28,685 bases of DNA from a virus. The notes below the pieces were generated by a model. It was not told the DNA's origin, did not search any database, and was given only the letters and a program-made list of their open reading frames with translations. The stretch covers positions 1 through 28,685 of the IMG/VR virus record IMGVR_UViG_3300028581_000184. One strand, given 5' to 3'. The translations under genes were made by a program, and so were the position numbers. Positions 27,007-28,685 of this stretch are shown here, piece by piece (position 1 is the stretch's first letter; every line of letters begins with the position of its first letter).

Positions 27007-27165
27007 ATGAACGAAATCAAACAGCTAATGCTGGAGCGAAAGATTAAGCCTCCGCAAATGATAGCATTAACAGGCATTCCTCGAAATACGTTCTACAGAA
27101 ATTTCAGAGGTGAAAATGAAATTTCAACTAAAAATTATTTGAAATGCATGGCGGTGTTGAAATAA
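27007..27165 (+). CDS. 52-aa helix-turn-helix protein
   Basis: ATG-started frame of 52 codons: MNEIKQLMLERKIKPPQMIA, then LTGIPRNTFYRNFRGENEIS and a helical end. The segment ERKIKPPQMIALTGIPRNTFYRNF has the Cro/CI-type helix-turn-helix look and the C-terminus is the expected helix 4/5. It probably binds DNA as a dimer. It lies directly behind the large RNA region, possibly on the same transcript, and could regulate the palindrome-containing promoters nearby. Confidence 0.65.
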   Translation: MNEIKQLMLERKIKPPQMIALTGIPRNTFYRNFRGENEISTKNYLKCMAVLK

Positions 27166-27296
27166 ACGAACAAAATATGAAAAACACATAAAATGAAGTG
27201 GTAGCTTATTTTACTATGTGGGTTGGGAGTACTGTTGTGTTATGGCTTAGTGCTTTATTTTCTTAATCGAATTATTAATTTTAAACATATAACAAA

Positions 27297-27734
27297 ATGA
27301 ACAAACTAAAATTAAATGAATTAGCTCCTTATTTGCCTTATAAATTAAAGGCTTATTTCAAACAAAAAAATACAAAAACTTGTCGTAAAATGGTTATTGG
27401 TACAATTGGCGGAATTTATTCAAACTGTTCAATTGTTTGCCACGACACAGTAAATGCAACTCCTGATAAATTTTTTCCAATACTTCGAACTATTTCAGAA
27501 GCTGATTCGATAATGAAAAACGAATTTTTAAAGTATAATACTGGTGAAAAGTATGACAATATTCTTGTAGAATTATTTTGCTACGAGCATACTGGTACAT
27601 CTGAACTACTTTCCGAAATTGATTTATTAAAATTACCTTTCGATTCTGTTTCTTGGCTTATTCAAAATCATTTTGACGTTTTTGGGTTAATTGAGAAAAA
27701 ACTTGCTATTAACGCAAACGCTCTTTTTTCTTAG
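27297..27734 (+). CDS. Hypothetical protein beside the methyltransferase
   Basis: 145 residues, starting MNKLKLNELAPYLPYKLKAY. This KLNELAPYLPY opening is familiar from Bacteroidota phage proteins of unknown function. Later segments (FFPILRTISEADSI; LPFDSVSWLIQNHFDVFGLI) are helical, with the DVFGLIEKKLAI end. It may be a regulator or small enzyme subunit, but no motif is decisive. It sits 79 nt before the methyltransferase gene in the same direction. The 130 nt upstream (27166-27296) holds no clear gene except a possible 16-22-aa hydrophobic peptide. Confidence 0.55.
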   Translation: MNKLKLNELAPYLPYKLKAYFKQKNTKTCRKMVIGTIGGIYSNCSIVCHDTVNATPDKFFPILRTISEADSIMKNEFLKYNTGEKYDNILVELFCYEHTGTSELLSEIDLLKLPFDSVSWLIQNHFDVFGLIEKKLAINANALFS

Positions 27735-27758
27735 CATTAGCTATAACGTTTCCGCTAT

Positions 27759-27787
27759 GTGCAGTTTGGGAATTAAAATCACTGCAC
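27759..27787. repeat. Hairpin of the left flank of the methyltransferase gene
   Basis: GTGCAGT (27759-27765) pairs with ACTGCAC (27781-27787) around a 15-nt loop. The surrounding TATAACGTTTCCGCTATGTG block resembles part of the sequence after the methyltransferase stop (28643-28685), suggesting related flanking repeats. No recombination core site can be defined. Confidence 0.35.
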
Positions 27788-27813
27788 TTTCAAACTTAAC
27801 AAATGATAATTAA

Positions 27814-28638
27814 ATGAACGAAATATCGAATACCACTGACCACCAAATTGCATATAGCGAGTGTTGTACGCTGCCTTTTGTTAATCTTTATAATGAAGAT
27901 TGTATCGAAACAATGAAGCGAATACCCGATGGTAGTATTGATTTAATGCTTACAGACCCGCCATATAATACAACTAATTGCGATTGGGAATATGAAATAA
28001 ACCTGCAGCAATTATGGCTTGAATGGGAACGTATTTTAAAACCTAATGGTATTTGGGCAATATTTTGTAATGACCCATTTACAAGCGATTTAATAATGAG
28101 CCGCAGGGGCTTTTTTAAATACAAATGGATTTGGGATAAAGATAGTGCTGCAGGTTTTTTGAATGCTTATAAAATGCCTTTGACTGGTTATGAAGAAATA
28201 GTAATATTTAGCCGTGCGAAAATGGGCAACCATACTTATAACCCACAAATAACTGATAAAGCTAAAAACTTAGTAAGACCGCCAAAAACAGACGGCAAAG
28301 AATACTCAGCCACTTACAATAAATTTAAAAGTTTGAGCCGTGAAAAAGATACAAGTAAAGCGTTTCCGAAAAACATAATTACAATTGGCAAAAATGAAGC
28401 TGAATGCAATTCTTTAAATAGATTTCATCCAACACAAAAACCAACTAATTTAATGAGATACTTAATATTGACTTACACAAATAAAGGCGAAACGGTTTTC
28501 GATGGTTATTCAGGCTCAGGAACGACAGCCGAAGCCTGTATGATTGAGCAAAGAAACTTTATAGGTTCGGAGTTGAAGAAAGAGTATTTCGATAAATCAG
28601 TTTTAAGGCTCAAAAATGTACCGCAGTCGCTTTTTTAA
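27814..28638 (+). CDS. DNA methyltransferase, beta class (N6-adenine or N4-cytosine)
   Basis: 274 residues, complete. The catalytic motif IV TDPPYN is near the N-terminus (47-52) and the SAM-binding motif I FDGYSGSGT near the C-terminus (229-237), preceded by FHPTQKP. This order (IV, target recognition, I) defines the beta class of amino-methyltransferases. No restriction endonuclease gene is present in the window, so it probably protects phage DNA or modifies the host as an orphan enzyme. The adjacent flanking repeats suggest acquisition as a module. The target sequence cannot be read from the gene. Confidence 0.9.
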   Translation: MNEISNTTDHQIAYSECCTLPFVNLYNEDCIETMKRIPDGSIDLMLTDPPYNTTNCDWEYEINLQQLWLEWERILKPNGIWAIFCNDPFTSDLIMSRRGFFKYKWIWDKDSAAGFLNAYKMPLTGYEEIVIFSRAKMGNHTYNPQITDKAKNLVRPPKTDGKEYSATYNKFKSLSREKDTSKAFPKNIITIGKNEAECNSLNRFHPTQKPTNLMRYLILTYTNKGETVFDGYSGSGTTAEACMIEQRNFIGSELKKEYFDKSVLRLKNVPQSLF

Positions 28639-28642
28639 GGTT

Positions 28643-28685
28643 GCGTACAACGACTAAGGCTAAGCGCATTTGGCGGTTTGCGGGA
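28643..28685. repeat. Right-flank sequence of the methyltransferase gene
   Basis: The segment after the stop (TACAACGACTAAGGCTAAGC, then GCATTTGGCGG and GCGGGA) shares AACG, CTA.G.GCA and TTTGG elements in order with the left flank near 27745-27770. It is cut by the window end, so its full form is unknown. It is noted as a possible cassette boundary. Confidence 0.3.

Noticed and set aside
27215-27265. 16-22-aa hydrophobic peptide frame before the 145-aa gene
   Set aside because: Too short to support, with no clear start context.
1-28685. CRISPR array, insertion sequence, retron or diversity-generating element
   Set aside because: No regularly spaced repeats with unique spacers, no transposase and no reverse transcriptase were seen.

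Overview
The window looks like part of the genome of a tailed bacteriophage (free or integrated) infecting a member of the Bacteroidota. The DNA is AT-rich, gene starts mostly lack Shine-Dalgarno sequences, and the recognisable promoters carry the Bacteroidota -7 box TAnnTTTG (TATCTTTG, TATATTTG, TACATTTG). No integrase, lysis gene, tape measure or tail fibre is present, so both ends are probably truncated parts of a larger genome.

Left arm, about 1-13430, all leftward: packaging and virion genes. In order of transcription it holds a small terminase subunit, a winged-helix RepL-like protein, a run of small genes (coiled coils, a lipoprotein, an 'MWIS' paralogue pair), the large terminase, a coiled-coil protein, portal, a 37-aa nested gene, prohead protease, HK97-type major capsid protein, a signal-peptide protein, and head-tail connector or tail-tube candidates. 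Hairpin terminators follow terL, the coiled-coil gene and the last gene. A GC-richer island between the RepL-like gene and terS is a possible packaging site.

Centre, 13430-18340: a control and accessory region. Divergent promoters flank tandem 21-bp operator-like repeats, and a 21-bp sequence from there recurs exactly in front of the portal gene. Rightward from there come small proteins punctuated by structured RNA: two copies of a covarying stem plus hairpin element, a Com-like zinc finger, a strong terminator, and then a cassette series in which two type I hammerhead ribozymes sit on the stop codons of two genes and a 68-nt leader is duplicated. A leftward two-gene operon (one product ribbon-helix-helix-like) faces a rightward promoter across shared palindromic operators.

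Right arm, 18341-28685, rightward: tightly overlapping early genes leading to a Rad52-like annealing protein, a lambda-Exo/RecE-like nuclease and an SSB-like protein. Next come a promoter-driven, pseudoknotted small RNA ending in a terminator and a cluster of GGTTACACTT iterons (a likely origin). These are followed by a primase-DUF3987 helicase, an SF2 helicase and a VRR-NUC nuclease. Last come a roughly 620-nt intergenic region that looks like a large structured RNA with a tRNA-like T-arm and an H-type pseudoknot, a small HTH protein, a hypothetical protein and a beta-class DNA methyltransferase flanked by two loosely similar sequences.

The most unusual feature is the density of structured RNA: hammerhead ribozymes, repeated leaders, a kissing-loop attenuator candidate and a large ornate RNA. 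This suggests that much of this phage's early regulation is RNA-based.
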